A DNA stretch of 64,000 nucleotides from Cellulosimicrobium cellulans (GCF_016907755.1 NZ_JAFBCN010000001.1:186001-250000); one strand, 5' to 3'. Numbered from the stretch's first letter, positions 33,864 to 43,811 are shown. The notes: generated by a model not told the origin, from the sequence alone. Translations and numbers: made by a program.

Positions 33864-34754
33864 ATGGAGCTCTCCGGCCTCTACGTCCCCCTGGTCACCC
33901 CGTTCACCGACGACGACCGCCTCGACCTCGACGCGCTCGCGACGCTCGCCGCCACGGTCCTCGACGAGGGCGCGGCGGGCGTCGTCGCCCTGGGCACGAC
34001 CGGGGAGCCGGCGGCCCTGACCCGCGCCGAGGCCCGCCAGGTGGTCGACGTCTGCGCCGGGGTCTGCGCGGGACGCGACCGGCAGCTCGTCGTCGGCACG
34101 GGGACGAGCAGCACCGCCGCGTCCGTCGACCTGATCGCGGACCTCGACCCCCGGGCGTCCGCCGCGCTCGTCACGGTCCCCGCCTACACGCGCCCCTCCC
34201 CGGAGGGCGTCGTCGAGCACTTCCGGCGCCTCGCTGCGGCGACCCCCGTCCCGCTGGTCGTCTACCACGTCCCGTACCGGACGGGCCTCAGCCTGACGGC
34301 GGACACGCTCCACCGGCTCGCCGACCTGCCCGGCGTGGCCGGGTTCAAGCACACGGTGGGCTCGATCGACGACACGACGGTCGCGTTCCTGAGCACCCTG
34401 CGACCGGACGTGTCGGTGCTGGCCGGCGACGACCTGTACATCGGCCCGCTGATCTCCCTCGGGGCCCGGGGGGCGATCACCGCGAGCGCCAACGTGGCGC
34501 CGCGCGCCTACGCGGAGCTCGTCAGCGCCTGGCGACACGGCCCGGCAGGACGGGCCCGCACGATGCACGACGCGCTGGTCCCGCTCACGCGCGCCCTGTT
34601 CGCCGAACCCAGCCCGGCGGTGATCAAGGCCGTCCTCGCCGCCGACGGCCGGATCGCCAGCCCGCGCGTGCGGCTCCCGCTCCTCCCGGCATCCCCGGCC
34701 GCGGTCGCGGCGGCCCTCGCGTCCCGCGAGGCTCGACCGGCAGCCTCGGCGTAG
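33864..34754 (+). CDS. Dihydrodipicolinate synthase/N-acetylneuraminate lyase-family aldolase
   Basis: A 296-residue TIM-barrel class I aldolase. ALGTTGEPAAL carries the substrate-carboxylate GTTGE motif; VYHVPYRTG gives the catalytic Tyr and GFKHTVGS the Schiff-base Lys. These residues suit either a DapA-type condensation or an aldolase on a pyruvate-linked sugar acid. It stands alone with a divergent LysR gene rather than with lysine genes, so a catabolic role is more likely than lysine synthesis. The ATG at 33864 was used; a GTG at 33855 is also possible. Confidence 0.9.
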   Translation: MELSGLYVPLVTPFTDDDRLDLDALATLAATVLDEGAAGVVALGTTGEPAALTRAEARQVVDVCAGVCAGRDRQLVVGTGTSSTAASVDLIADLDPRASAALVTVPAYTRPSPEGVVEHFRRLAAATPVPLVVYHVPYRTGLSLTADTLHRLADLPGVAGFKHTVGSIDDTTVAFLSTLRPDVSVLAGDDLYIGPLISLGARGAITASANVAPRAYAELVSAWRHGPAGRARTMHDALVPLTRALFAEPSPAVIKAVLAADGRIASPRVRLPLLPASPAAVAAALASREARPAASA

Positions 34755-34786
34755 CGGACCCGCCGGTCCGTCCGGCACCGCCTCGG

Positions 34787-34830
34787 CACGACGGCGCCGC
34801 ACCCGGCCCGGTGACGGCGCCGTCGTCGTG
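34787..34830. terminator. Bidirectional hairpin between convergent genes
   Basis: CACGACGGCGCCG (34787-34799) pairs with most of CGGCGCCGTCGTCGTG (34815-34830), between the aldolase stop (34754) and the minus-strand gene ending at 34846. Confidence 0.7.
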
Positions 34831-34845
34831 CGTGGGTGGCGAGGG

Positions 34846-35862
34846 TCAGCAGTCCTCCCAGGAGCGGCAGTGGCTGTCCTCCAGGCGCGGTTCCTTGGGC
34901 AGCACGTCGACGGGCCCCTCCTCGAGGTACGTGTCCCACGAGGTGAACACGACCTCTCCGGCGTCCTCGGGCGGCCCGGAGGTGACCGCTCCCGAGACCT
35001 CCAGGAGTCGGCGCTCGACGGGGTCGTACACGTACCGAGCGAACTGGGTCTGGACGGTCTCGTCCCCCTCGCCCCCGGTGGTGATCACCGACTCCAGCCC
35101 CACGCCGACGCGTCCTTGCCTGTCGCGGACCTCACCGAGCGCCGTGGCCGTGGGCTGGTTCGTCATCACGGTCCACAGCGCGTCCCGCAGGGCAGGAGGA
35201 GCCGGGGTGCGCCCGATGAAGGAGCCGGCGAGCTGGAGCACCGCGTCCTCGCGCGGGTTCGGCTCCTGGTACAGGACGGCGACGTTGTCGCGCAGGACGG
35301 CCTCGAGCTCGGCGGGGTCGGTCGGGAGCGCGTAGAACGTGCCCCAGCCGAGATCGACGCGCTCACCGTCCAGGAGCATCTCCCGCCCCCAGGGGTGCAG
35401 GCCGACACCGATGGCGGACTCGAGGTCGCCGTCGTTCATCGCCAGCCCCGGCCGGTCGTTGCCGAACCACTCGTCGAGGACGTTGACGTGCTCGTCCCCG
35501 TTGCTCTCGACCTCGTGGATCTCACGACGAAGGTGCCAGTACGGTGCGTCGGGCCAACCGGGCCCGAGCGTCGGGGCGGCGTCGCCCGGGGCCGGCGAGG
35601 CGTCCGGCGGGGTGGACGGCGGGTCCGTGGCGGGCAGGATCTGGGGTTCCCGATCGGCCCACGGCTGGGCGACCCACCCGACCCCCGCCGTGAGCACGGT
35701 GGCGCACGCGACGAGAGCGGTCACCCGCCGCCGACGGCGTGCGCGCCGCGCAGCCGGGACGACGCGCGACGTGTCGACGAGGACCGTGGGTGCGACGGCG
35801 TCCAGCCGGTCGCGCAGGGTGCGGGCGAAGTCCTCGTCGGGGCGAGGCAGCGTGGCGTTCAC
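34846..35862 (-). CDS. Membrane-anchored protein coupled to a sigma factor
   Basis: A 338-residue protein. About 50 cytoplasmic residues (DFARTLRDRLDAVAPTVLVD, then an Arg-rich run) precede one hydrophobic helix (about 52-70); the rest is outside: a Pro-rich linker, then a beta-rich domain with LDEWFGNDRPGLAMNDGD, TDPAELEAVLRDNVAVL and a CRSWEDC end with two Cys. Plan and context resemble the actinobacterial CU044_5270-type proteins that follow SigE-like factors and may act as anti-sigma or envelope sensors. The GTG start overlaps the sigma-factor stop by four bases. Confidence 0.75.
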   Translation of the reverse strand: MNATLPRPDEDFARTLRDRLDAVAPTVLVDTSRVVPAARRARRRRRVTALVACATVLTAGVGWVAQPWADREPQILPATDPPSTPPDASPAPGDAAPTLGPGWPDAPYWHLRREIHEVESNGDEHVNVLDEWFGNDRPGLAMNDGDLESAIGVGLHPWGREMLLDGERVDLGWGTFYALPTDPAELEAVLRDNVAVLYQEPNPREDAVLQLAGSFIGRTPAPPALRDALWTVMTNQPTATALGEVRDRQGRVGVGLESVITTGGEGDETVQTQFARYVYDPVERRLLEVSGAVTSGPPEDAGEVVFTSWDTYLEEGPVDVLPKEPRLEDSHCRSWEDC

Positions 35863-36524
35863 GAAAGGCTCCCCTCGGTGGGTTCGACGCGCGACGACGA
35901 CGGGCGGCGAGCGCCGCTGACACCGGCGGACCGGTGCCGGACGTCGACGGCGTCCGCCGCGGACAGCACCGACCGGAGCTGCGCGAGCCCGCGGGACGCC
36001 GTCGACTTCACGGTGCCGACCGACACGCCGAGGTCGTCCGCGACCTCCCTCGCCGACATCCCGACGAGGTGGCGCAGCACGACGATGCGGCGCTGCCGGA
36101 GCGTGAGCGTCGCGAGAGCTCGGACGAGACGGTCCCGCTCGGCGTGCGTCTCCACGGGCGCCGACCGTTCCGCGTGCTCGGGGACGTCGTCGGTCGCGAC
36201 GAGCACCTCGCGCCGCCGCCGCCTCCACTGGTCGATGCGCGACGTCGCGAGAGCCTGCCGCGCGTAGGCGAACGGGTCCCGCTCGCGGGCCGTCCTCCAG
36301 TGCAGGTAGGTCTTGGTCAGCGCCTGCTGGACGAGCTCGTCGGCGACGTGGGCGTCCCCGCACAGCAGCCAGGCGGTGCGGCCCAGCCGGGGTGCGGCAT
36401 CCGCCATGAAGGCGGCGAACTCCTGCTCGGGGTCGGCCGCCACCCGGACGAGGGTGATCTGGTCTGGTGGCCCGACGTCGGGTGCGTCGTCGTCCTCGGA
36501 GACGGCGAGTGCGTTCACGGTCAT
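35859..36524 (-). CDS. SigE-family RNA polymerase sigma factor (ECF type)
   Basis: A 221-residue sigma factor. Region 2 (about 32-100) has LGRTAWLLCGDAHVADELVQQALTKTYLHW and DPFAYARQALATSRIDQWRRRR; region 4 (about 130-185) has LATLTLRQRRIVVLRHLVGMSAREVADDLGVSVGTVKSTASRGLAQLR, written here with its helix-turn-helix near residue 160-180. The C-terminal tail is long and disordered. It is translationally coupled to the membrane protein downstream, which may restrain it. Target promoters are not evident in this window. Confidence 0.92.
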   Translation of the reverse strand: MTVNALAVSEDDDAPDVGPPDQITLVRVAADPEQEFAAFMADAAPRLGRTAWLLCGDAHVADELVQQALTKTYLHWRTARERDPFAYARQALATSRIDQWRRRRREVLVATDDVPEHAERSAPVETHAERDRLVRALATLTLRQRRIVVLRHLVGMSAREVADDLGVSVGTVKSTASRGLAQLRSVLSAADAVDVRHRSAGVSGARRPSSSRVEPTEGSLS

Positions 36525-36760
36525 GACTGTGACACGTCCACCGTCACCGAAAGGTTGAGTCAGGCAGCGCGTTACCTCCCGCAGTGGCGACGCAGCGGCG
36601 ACGACGGGCCGGCAGCATCCCCGATGCCGAGCCCGCCGACAGGGGCGCGGTCACGACGGGGGGATCGCCCCAGAGACCTGATACCTCGGAAGGACGACGG
36701 TCGGCGATCCGCCGGCGAATTTCCGTTGCCTCCCGGCGCGCACCCGTCGAGTGTGTCGGC

Positions 36761-37306
36761 ATGCTGATCAGACGCGAGCGCCCGTCCGACGTCCAGGCGA
36801 TCCGGGCGGTCACCGCAGACGCCTTCTCCGCGGTCGAGCACGCCGCCCCGTCCGTCGAACCCGACGGCGCGCCCGGCGAGGCCACCCTGGTCGGGTGGCT
36901 GCGGGAGGACAGCGGGTGGATCCCGGAGCTGTCGCTGGTCGCCGAGACCGGGCGCCCTGACCCGCAGGTGGTCGGGCACGCCGTCGCCACCCACGGGCGG
37001 CTCGCGGACCGGCCGGCGCTGGGGCTCGGACCGCTCAGCGTCCGTCGCGACCACCAGCGGCGCGGAGTCGGTGCCGCGCTCGTGCACACGGTCCTCGGTG
37101 CAGCGGACGCTCTCGGAGAGCCCGTCGTGGTGCTGCTCGGGGAGCCGGCCCTCTACTCCCGGTTCGGGTTCGTGCCCGCCGCCTCCCTGGGGATCGAGGC
37201 TCCCGAGCCGGCGTGGGGGGACTACTTCCAGGCGCGCGCCCTGAGCGCCTGGCGCGACGAGTACTCGGGACGGTTCACCTATGCCGCCCCGTTCGACCGC
37301 CTGTGA
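36761..37306 (+). CDS. GNAT-family N-acetyltransferase
   Basis: A 181-residue protein of the YhbS-like branch: IRRERPSDVQAIRAVTADAF at the start, then LSLVAETG, LGLGPLSVRRDHQRRGVGAALVHTVL (acetyl-CoA loop Q-R-R-G-V-G) and VVLLGEPALYSRFGFVPAASLGI. The last motif is typical of the family's C-terminal strand. Substrate unknown. ATG 36761 was chosen as the first start before the conserved domain. Confidence 0.88.
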   Translation: MLIRRERPSDVQAIRAVTADAFSAVEHAAPSVEPDGAPGEATLVGWLREDSGWIPELSLVAETGRPDPQVVGHAVATHGRLADRPALGLGPLSVRRDHQRRGVGAALVHTVLGAADALGEPVVVLLGEPALYSRFGFVPAASLGIEAPEPAWGDYFQARALSAWRDEYSGRFTYAAPFDRL

Positions 37307-37375
37307 CGTGAGTCCGCGCGCCGCGCGCACGACGGCGAACCGTCGACCATGCACCCGGGCGAGCTCGCGCTCTGC

Positions 37376-38560
37376 CTAGCTGAGCGCGACGACCGCGACC
37401 CCCGCAGCGACGGCGAGAGGTGCGAGCACGAGGCCCTGCCGGACCACGTGCCACGCGGGCGGGGGACCGTGCTCGAACGCGTGGCGGCGGTACTGCTGCC
37501 ACCACAGCACGGTCGCGAGGGACGCCCACGGCGTGATCAGCGGCCCGGCGTTCACCGCGACGAGGAGCGTCGCGAGCCGGTCGACGCTCTCCCCCGCCGC
37601 GGGCAGCAGCGCGAGGAACGCGGGCAGGTTGTTCACCAGGTTGGCCGCGACGACGCCGGTCGCGGCCAGCTGCGCGAGGTCGCCCGGCCCGTCGCCCGTG
37701 CCTGCGACGGTCGCGAGCAGGTCGCCGAGCCCGTGCGCGTGCCACGTCTCGACGAGCACGAACAGCGCCGCCACGACGAGCGCGGACCGCCACGGCAGCA
37801 TCTCCCGCACCGGCACGAGCGGTCGCACGCGCCGCCACCACGTCGCGAGCGCGAGCACCGCGGCGCCCGCGAGGGCCGTCGGCGCGACGGGGATCTCCAG
37901 CGCGAACGCGACCGCGAGGAGGACGACGACCGCGGCGGTGAGCCGCAGGAGGAGCCGGTCGGGCGGCGTCGGGCCGGCACCCGCGAGCGTGAAGCGCCCG
38001 CGCAGGTCGCGGCCGTGCAGCACCAGCAGCACGACGACGGTCACGGTCAGGACGGCGAGCGCCGGCGCCCACATCACCGCGACGTACCCGGTGCCGAACC
38101 GGTGCGCCGCGAGCAGGTTGGTCAGGTTCGAGACGGGCAGGAGCAGGGACGCCGTGTTGGCGAGCGCGAGCACGGTGAGCGCGAGGGGCAGCGGCCGCGT
38201 GCCCGTGCGGCGTGCGAGGGCGAGCACGACGGGCGTGACGAGCACCGCCGTCGTGTCGAGCGAGAGCACGACCGTGCTCGCCGTCGCGAGGACGACGACG
38301 AGCCCCCACAGGACGATCCGTCTGCCCCGGGCGAGCCGCGCAGCCCGGGCCGCGACGGCGTCGAACAGGCCGGCGCCCGCGCACAGCTCGGCGACGACCG
38401 TGATCGCGAGGAGGAACACGAGCACGGGTCCGGTCCGGACGAGCAGCTCCCGCGCGTCCGTCGCGGGGAGCAGCCCGGTCGCGGGCAGCACGACGACGAC
38501 CACCGCCGCGACGAGCCACAGCGGCACACGGCGGCGCGCCGGTGCTCCCGAGGCGTTCAC
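37376..38560 (-). CDS. ArsB/NhaD-like membrane permease (ion transporter superfamily)
   Basis: A 394-residue protein with 10-12 hydrophobic segments. Two hairpin motifs, VLSLDTTAVLVTPVVLALA with LANTASLLLPVSNLTNLLAA, and the later ANLVNNLPAFLALLPA with VNAGPLITPWASLATVLWW, match the inverted repeats of the ArsB/NhaD/CitM superfamily. Its place beside two metal-resistance modules fits an anion or arsenite exporter, but no arsC or ars regulator adjoins it. GTG 38560 follows TACGAT (leaderless). Confidence 0.85.
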   Translation of the reverse strand: MNASGAPARRRVPLWLVAAVVVVVLPATGLLPATDARELLVRTGPVLVFLLAITVVAELCAGAGLFDAVAARAARLARGRRIVLWGLVVVLATASTVVLSLDTTAVLVTPVVLALARRTGTRPLPLALTVLALANTASLLLPVSNLTNLLAAHRFGTGYVAVMWAPALAVLTVTVVVLLVLHGRDLRGRFTLAGAGPTPPDRLLLRLTAAVVVLLAVAFALEIPVAPTALAGAAVLALATWWRRVRPLVPVREMLPWRSALVVAALFVLVETWHAHGLGDLLATVAGTGDGPGDLAQLAATGVVAANLVNNLPAFLALLPAAGESVDRLATLLVAVNAGPLITPWASLATVLWWQQYRRHAFEHGPPPAWHVVRQGLVLAPLAVAAGVAVVALS

Positions 38561-38566
38561 GTCGCG

Positions 38567-38572
38567 ATCGTA
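38567..38572 (-). promoter_or_regulatory. Candidate -10 hexamer TACGAT, leaderless
   Basis: Read on the minus strand it lies six bases before GTG 38560, inside the 37-base gap from the CDF gene. Confidence 0.45.
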
Positions 38573-38597
38573 GAGCCCGCGACGGGCGCACGAGCGC

Positions 38598-39335
38598 TCA
38601 GGGGCGCCACGTCGGCCCGTCGTCCTGGGGTGCGCAGCACCCGTCGGCGCAGGTGTCTGCATCGCCCTCGCCGACGAGCGCCGAGACGGGGGCGCAGCAC
38701 GCGTCCCCGCGCCAGGCCTCGACGCCCTCCTTGACGGCGACGGCCGCGATGACGAGCGCGGCGAGCGGGTCGGCCCACGACCAGCCGAGCGTCGCGTTGA
38801 GCACGAGCCCGACGAGCAGCACCGCCGACAGGTACGTGCACAGGAGCGTCTGCTTCGAGTCCGCGACAGCGGACGCCGACCCCAGCTCGCGACCCGTGCG
38901 GCGCTCGAACCACGACAGGAAGGGCATGACGGCGAGGCTCACCGCGGCGAGCCAGATGCCCACGACGGAGTGCGCGGGCTCGGCCGCGCCGAGCAGCGAC
39001 CGGACGGCGTCGACGGACACGAAGACGGCGAGGCCGAAGAACGAGACGGCGATGACGCGCAGCGCGGCCCGCTCGCGCCGGTGCGGGTCGGGCGCCGCGA
39101 ACTGCCACGCGACCGCGGCGGCGGACAGCACCTCGACGAGCGAGTCGAGCCCGAACCCGACGAGCGCGGCCGACGACGCGATACGGCCCGCGGTGATCGC
39201 GACGACCGCCTCGACGACGTTCCAGGTGATCGTCGCCGCGACGACCCACCGCACCCGGCGCTCGAGCACGGCGCGGCGCGCGGCGGTGAGGGCGGCAGGT
39301 CCGGACGGCGGGGGCCCGATCGAGACGGAGGTCAT
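38598..39335 (-). CDS. CDF-like cation exporter with Cys-rich C-terminal tail
   Basis: A 245-residue, six-helix protein. Helix motifs SSAALVGFGLDSLVEVLSAAAV and the later SASAVADSKQTLLCTYLSAVLL place the paired Asp residues of the cation site; WSWADPLAALVIAAVAVKEG is the last helix. The tail carries DACCAPVSAL and CADGCCAPQ, a likely soft-metal site. It overlaps the CmtR-like regulator by ATGA, so the pair is one unit for exporting a thiophilic metal such as cadmium or lead. It lacks the usual long CDF cytoplasmic domain. Confidence 0.88.
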   Translation of the reverse strand: MTSVSIGPPPSGPAALTAARRAVLERRVRWVVAATITWNVVEAVVAITAGRIASSAALVGFGLDSLVEVLSAAAVAWQFAAPDPHRRERAALRVIAVSFFGLAVFVSVDAVRSLLGAAEPAHSVVGIWLAAVSLAVMPFLSWFERRTGRELGSASAVADSKQTLLCTYLSAVLLVGLVLNATLGWSWADPLAALVIAAVAVKEGVEAWRGDACCAPVSALVGEGDADTCADGCCAPQDDGPTWRP

Positions 39336-39667
39336 GAGCACGTGCACCCGTCAGGCCCGCAGCAGGTGGGGTCGACCTGGACGACGAGGCGCAGCAGGTC
39401 GTCGAGGGCGGGGGCCAGGTGGGGGTCGGCGAGGCGGTACCAGGTGCGACGGCCGTCGGGGATCGCCTCGACGAGCCCGCACCCGCGCAGGCACGCGAGC
39501 TGGTTCGACATGACCTGCCGCGAGACGCCGAGCGCGTCCGCGAGGTCGGACGGGTAGGCCGGGGCCTCCCGCAGCGCCAGGAGGACGCGCGTGCGCGTCT
39601 CGTCCGACAGGGCGTGCCCCAACCGCGCGAGCGCCGCGGTGTGGGTGAGCGTGACCGTCTCGACCAT
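39332..39667 (-). CDS. ArsR-family metal sensor, CmtR-like (Cd/Pb type)
   Basis: A 111-residue winged-helix repressor. LGHALSDETRTRVLLALREAPAYPSDLADALGVSRQVMSNQLACLRGCGLVEA contains, in the recognition helix, the Cys-Leu-Arg-x-Cys pair that matches Cys57/Cys61 of mycobacterial CmtR; the tail CCGPDGCTCS supplies the third Cys. A Cd(II)/Pb(II) response is therefore likely. It precedes the CDF-like exporter with a 4-base overlap. TACTCT seven bases before the ATG suggests a leaderless transcript controlled by its own product. Confidence 0.9.
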   Translation of the reverse strand: MVETVTLTHTAALARLGHALSDETRTRVLLALREAPAYPSDLADALGVSRQVMSNQLACLRGCGLVEAIPDGRRTWYRLADPHLAPALDDLLRLVVQVDPTCCGPDGCTCS

Positions 39668-39674
39668 GCGCCCG

Positions 39675-39703
39675 AGAGTACACGCTCTCCTGTATTCAGG
39701 AAA
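39675..39703 (-). promoter_or_regulatory. Promoter and candidate operator of the CmtR-like gene
   Basis: On the minus strand TTTCCT (39698-39703) and TACTCT (39675-39680) are 17 bases apart and the hexamer ends seven bases before the ATG. CCTGTATTCAGG (39689-39700) overlaps the -35 and spacer, and CCTGTA recurs at 39705, which makes it a likely repressor site. Confidence 0.5.
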
Positions 39704-39765
39704 CCCTGTACCAAGCAGGGGCCACCCTCACCGCAGCCGCAGCCCCGACCCACCCGACCCGAGCC

Positions 39766-39825
39766 GCCGAACCCGGGGTTGCTCCTCAGGGCGCGGCGGC
39801 CGTGGGGAACAACCCCGGGTTCGGC
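39766..39825. repeat. Palindromic repeat element (copy 3)
   Basis: Perfect 15-base arms GCCGAACCCGGGGTT (39766-39780) and reverse complement (39811-39825), extending to 21 bases with one mismatch. It is again exactly 60 bases. It lies between the divergent metal-sensor genes, ending 35 bases before ATG 39860. Confidence 0.85.
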
Positions 39826-39847
39826 GCCGTGGTGGCGCAGGCTCCGT

Positions 39848-39873
39848 TAGTATCTGCGTATGCGTGAAGATAC
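39848..39873 (+). promoter_or_regulatory. Promoter and candidate operator of the NmtR/KmtR-like gene
   Basis: TAGTAT (39848-39853) lies six bases before ATG 39860 and gives a leaderless transcript. GTATCT (39850-39855) and AGATAC (39868-39873) form a dyad spanning the -10 and the start codon, well placed for self-repression by an ArsR protein. Confidence 0.55.
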
Positions 39874-40263
39874 GAAGGTCTGCACCTTTGGCGTGGAGAG
39901 CCAGTACGTCGAGCTCGCGGCCGAGGTGTTCTCGCTGCTCGCTGACGCGACGCGCGTCCGGATCGTCCTCGCCCTGCGCGACACCGAGCTGCCGGTCAAC
40001 GCGCTCGCGGAGATCGTCGGCAAGTCCCCGACGGCGGTCTCGCAGCACCTCGCCAAGCTCCGCTGGGGCCGCATCGTCCGCGCCCGCCAGGAGGGCAACC
40101 GCGTGTTCTACTCGCTCGTCGACGAGCACGCGCGCACGCTCGTGACCCAGGCCGTCTTCCAGGCGCAGCACGCCGTGGACGACCACCCCGCGCACCACGC
40201 CGACGATGCGCACGGCGCGCTCGACGGGTCCTCCCCCACCGCCGGGGACGCCGAGGCGCGGCG

Positions 40264-40267
<4 letters not shown>
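39860..40267 (+). CDS. ArsR-family metal sensor, NmtR/KmtR-like (Ni/Co or Zn type)
   Basis: A 135-residue winged-helix repressor: EVFSLLADATRVRIVLALRDTELPVNALAEIVGKSPTAVSQHLAKL, spread over residues 20-70, is the DNA-binding part. The alpha-5 region DEHARTLVTQAVFQAQH followed by DDHPAHH supplies Asp/His ligands similar to KmtR/NmtR, so a borderline metal (Ni, Co or Zn) is expected rather than Cd/Pb. It overlaps a His-rich CDF gene by TTGA and faces the CmtR-like gene. Confidence 0.88.
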
Positions 40268-41301
<1,034 letters not shown>

Positions 41302-41340
41302 CCGGCTGCCGCCCCGGCCGGCACAGACCCGCGCCTCGCC

Positions 41341-41475
41341 GCCGAGCCCGGGGTTCACGGCTACGCGTTGCCGCCGAACCCGGGGTTGCGCGTGATCGGC
41401 GACCCGACGTGCCACACAGACCCGGGTTCGACGCCGGGCGGGGGCGACGGCTCCCGGCAGAGATCCGGGTTCGGC
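41341..41475. repeat. Nested or doubled palindromic repeats (copy 4)
   Basis: Two left arms (41341-41355, 41373-41387) are followed by two diverged right arms (near 41419-41430 and 41462-41475). The inner and outer pairs suggest one element inserted in another, or a tandem duplication. It fills most of the gap between the CDF and DNA ligase genes. Confidence 0.7.
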
Positions 41476-41518
41476 ACCGTGGGAGCGCGGGCGTGGGTGG
41501 TCGGCGTGAGGATGGAGC

Positions 41519-43165
41519 ATGCTGCTCGCCGAGGTCGCCGCCACGTCCGACGCCGTCGCCGCCACCCGCTCGCGCCTCGCCAAGCGCTCTGCCATCGCGG
41601 ACCTGCTGCGCCGCGTCGCCGACGACGCCGGCCCGGCCGGCATACCTGACGACACCGACGGCGCAGACACCCGCGACGAGGTGGAGATCGCCGTCGCGTA
41701 CCTCGCGGGCGAGCTGCGCCAGCGGCGCACGGGACTCGGGTGGCGCTCGCTGCGCGACCTGCCCACCCCGGCCGAGGAGCCGAGACTCACGCTGACCGCG
41801 GTCGACGCCGCGTTCGCGCGCATGGCCGGTCTCTCCGGTCCCGGCTCGGCGACGGCCCGCCAGGCCGAGGCCGGCGCGCTGTTCGGTGCCGCGACGGCGC
41901 GCGAGCAGTCGCTCCTCGCGGGGCTCGTCTCGGGCGAGCTGCGGCAGGGCGCGCTGGACTCCGTGGTGGTCGACGCGGTCGCCGAGGCGTCGGAGGTCCC
42001 CGCCGACGCAGTGCGCCGCGCGGTCATGCTCGCCGGAGCCACAGGACCGGTCGCGCGCGCCGCGCTGACGGCCGGGAGCCCCGATGCTGCGACCGAGGCC
42101 CTCGCGACGTTCCGGCTCACGGTCGGCCGTCCCGTCCGGCCGATGCTCGCGCAGTCAGCGCCCGACGTCGGTGCCGCGCTCGAGAAGCTCGGCGCCGGAC
42201 CCGGCGAGGGAGCCGCAGAGGGCGAGCACCCGCCGTCGGGCACCGCGGTGGCCGTGGACGTGAAGCTCGACGGGATCCGCATCCAGGTGCACCGCGACGG
42301 CGACGACGTGCGCGTGTTCACCCGCTCGCTCGACGACATCACCGAGCGCGTCCCGGAGATCGTCGCCGCGGCGCGGGCCCTGGCCGCCCGGGCGCTCGTG
42401 CTCGACGGCGAGGCGCTCGTCGTCGGGCCCGACGGCGTCCCGCGCCCGTTCCAGGAGACCGCCGCCCGCTCCGCGACCCAGGGCGAGCGCAGCCCCGCCG
42501 AGGAGGCCGAGCTCGCGGCGTCGCTCGAGCTGTCGCCATTCTTCTTCGACGCCTTGCACGTCGACGGCCGCGACCTGCTCGACGAGCCGCTGCGCGACCG
42601 GCTCGCGGTGCTCGACGACGTGGCGGGCCCCCACGCCGTGCGGCGCCTCGTCACCGACGACCCCGACGCCGCGACCGCGTTCTTCGAGAGCGCGGTGGCC
42701 GAGGGGCAGGAGGGCGTCGTCGTGAAGTCGCTCGACACCCCCTACGCGGCCGGGCGGCGCGGCGCGGGCTGGGTCAAGGTCAAGCCCCGGCACACGCTCG
42801 ACCTCGTCGTGCTCGCGGTCGAGCAGGGCTCGGGCCGCCGCCGCGGGTGGCTGTCGAACATCTGGCTCGGTGCGCGCGACCCCGACGGCGGGTTCGTCAT
42901 GCTCGGCAAGACGTTCAAGGGCATGACGGACGAGATGCTGGAGTGGCAGACGCGCCGGTTCCGCGAGCTGGAGACGTCCGACGACGGGTACGTCGTGCAC
43001 GTGCGACCGGAGCAGGTCGTCGAGATCGCGTTCGACGGGCTCCAGCGGTCCACCCGCTACCCCGGCGGCCTCGCGCTCCGGTTCGCGCGCGTGCTGCGCT
43101 ACCGCGACGACAAGACCGCCGACGAGGCCGACACGATCGACGGGGTGCGCGCGCTCGCGCGGTAG
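41519..43165 (+). CDS. ligB: ATP-dependent DNA ligase
   Basis: A 548-residue enzyme like mycobacterial LigB. An N-terminal helical DNA-binding domain (about 1-205) has [21 protein letters not shown]; the nucleotidyltransferase domain (about 210-415) has the adenylation motif [13 protein letters not shown] with Lys249, [18 protein letters not shown] and [24 protein letters not shown] is motif V; the OB domain (about 425-545) has [11 protein letters not shown] near the end. It seals nicks using ATP and is accessory to the NAD-dependent LigA (not in this window). The gap to the convergent gene is only 7 bases. Confidence 0.95.
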   Translation: MLLAEVAATSDAVAATRSRLAKRSAIADLLRRVADDAGPAGIPDDTDGADTRDEVEIAVAYLAGELRQRRTGLGWRSLRDLPTPAEEPRLTLTAVDAAFARMAGLSGPGSATARQAEAGALFGAATAREQSLLAGLVSGELRQGALDSVVVDAVAEASEVPADAVRRAVMLAGATGPVARAALTAGSPDAATEALATFRLTVGRPVRPMLAQSAPDVGAALEKLGAGPGEGAAEGEHPPSGTAVAVDVKLDGIRIQVHRDGDDVRVFTRSLDDITERVPEIVAAARALAARALVLDGEALVVGPDGVPRPFQETAARSATQGERSPAEEAELAASLELSPFFFDALHVDGRDLLDEPLRDRLAVLDDVAGPHAVRRLVTDDPDAATAFFESAVAEGQEGVVVKSLDTPYAAGRRGAGWVKVKPRHTLDLVVLAVEQGSGRRRGWLSNIWLGARDPDGGFVMLGKTFKGMTDEMLEWQTRRFRELETSDDGYVVHVRPEQVVEIAFDGLQRSTRYPGGLALRFARVLRYRDDKTADEADTIDGVRALAR

Positions 43166-43172
43166 GGCGCGG

Positions 43173-43811
43173 TCAGCGCGGGCGGGCCGAGGGGTCCGGC
43201 GCGACGAGCCGGACGGTGCCGACCCGGTCGACGCGCGCCCGCCGGCCGGTCGCGTGGTCGAGCACGTCGACGACGTCGTCCTCCGGCGGCACCGTCACGG
43301 TGAACAGCGGCCGGCTCCCGCCGAGCGCCGGGTACGGCTGGAGCGCACTCACCCCGACCTCGGCGCGCGACCTCTGCTCCGACGTCAGCCGCGCCCAGGA
43401 GAGGCGTTCGCGCAGCCAGGTGGGCTGCGTCTCGACCGACCGGGGGAACCGCTCCAGGTCGCGGGCGAACTCGGCGGGCCTGGCCGGGGGCAGGAAGCCG
43501 GGTTCGGTGTCGAAGTCGTACGACGCGTCGACCTCGCCGTCGGCGCGCACCGTCAGCGAGAGTGTGAACCAGGCGCCCAGACCGGTCGGCGCGGTGACGG
43601 TCCGCAGCTCGGCGAGCGCCGCCGCGAACGCCGAGGAGGTCGGCTTCTGCGCGGGTGGGGGTGGCCATCCGCCGACGACCGACACGTGCTCTTGCGTCCG
43701 GTCGGCCACGACGAACGCGCGGCAGGACAGCTCGTCCCAGGGCGCGGTCTGCGCCGCTGCCAGCTCCCGCGCCAGCACCGTCACCAGACGCCTCTGCGCC
43801 TCGACCGACAT
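43173..43811 (-). CDS. Possible YezG/DUF600-like immunity protein (orphan)
   Basis: A 212-residue cytoplasmic protein. The composition and segments PWDELSCRAFVVADRTQEH, LGAWFTLSLTVRADGEVDASYDFDTEPGFL and FARDLERFPRSVETQPTWL resemble bacterial immunity proteins of the YezG/DUF600 kind, in which W-x-S/L strands and D-x-D-x-E-P motifs recur. No toxin gene is next to it. ATG 43811 has GGGAGG about 6-11 bases upstream. The assignment rests on motif resemblance only; it may be an unrelated DUF. Confidence 0.5.
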   Translation of the reverse strand: MSVEAQRRLVTVLARELAAAQTAPWDELSCRAFVVADRTQEHVSVVGGWPPPPAQKPTSSAFAAALAELRTVTAPTGLGAWFTLSLTVRADGEVDASYDFDTEPGFLPPARPAEFARDLERFPRSVETQPTWLRERLSWARLTSEQRSRAEVGVSALQPYPALGGSRPLFTVTVPPEDDVVDVLDHATGRRARVDRVGTVRLVAPDPSARPR

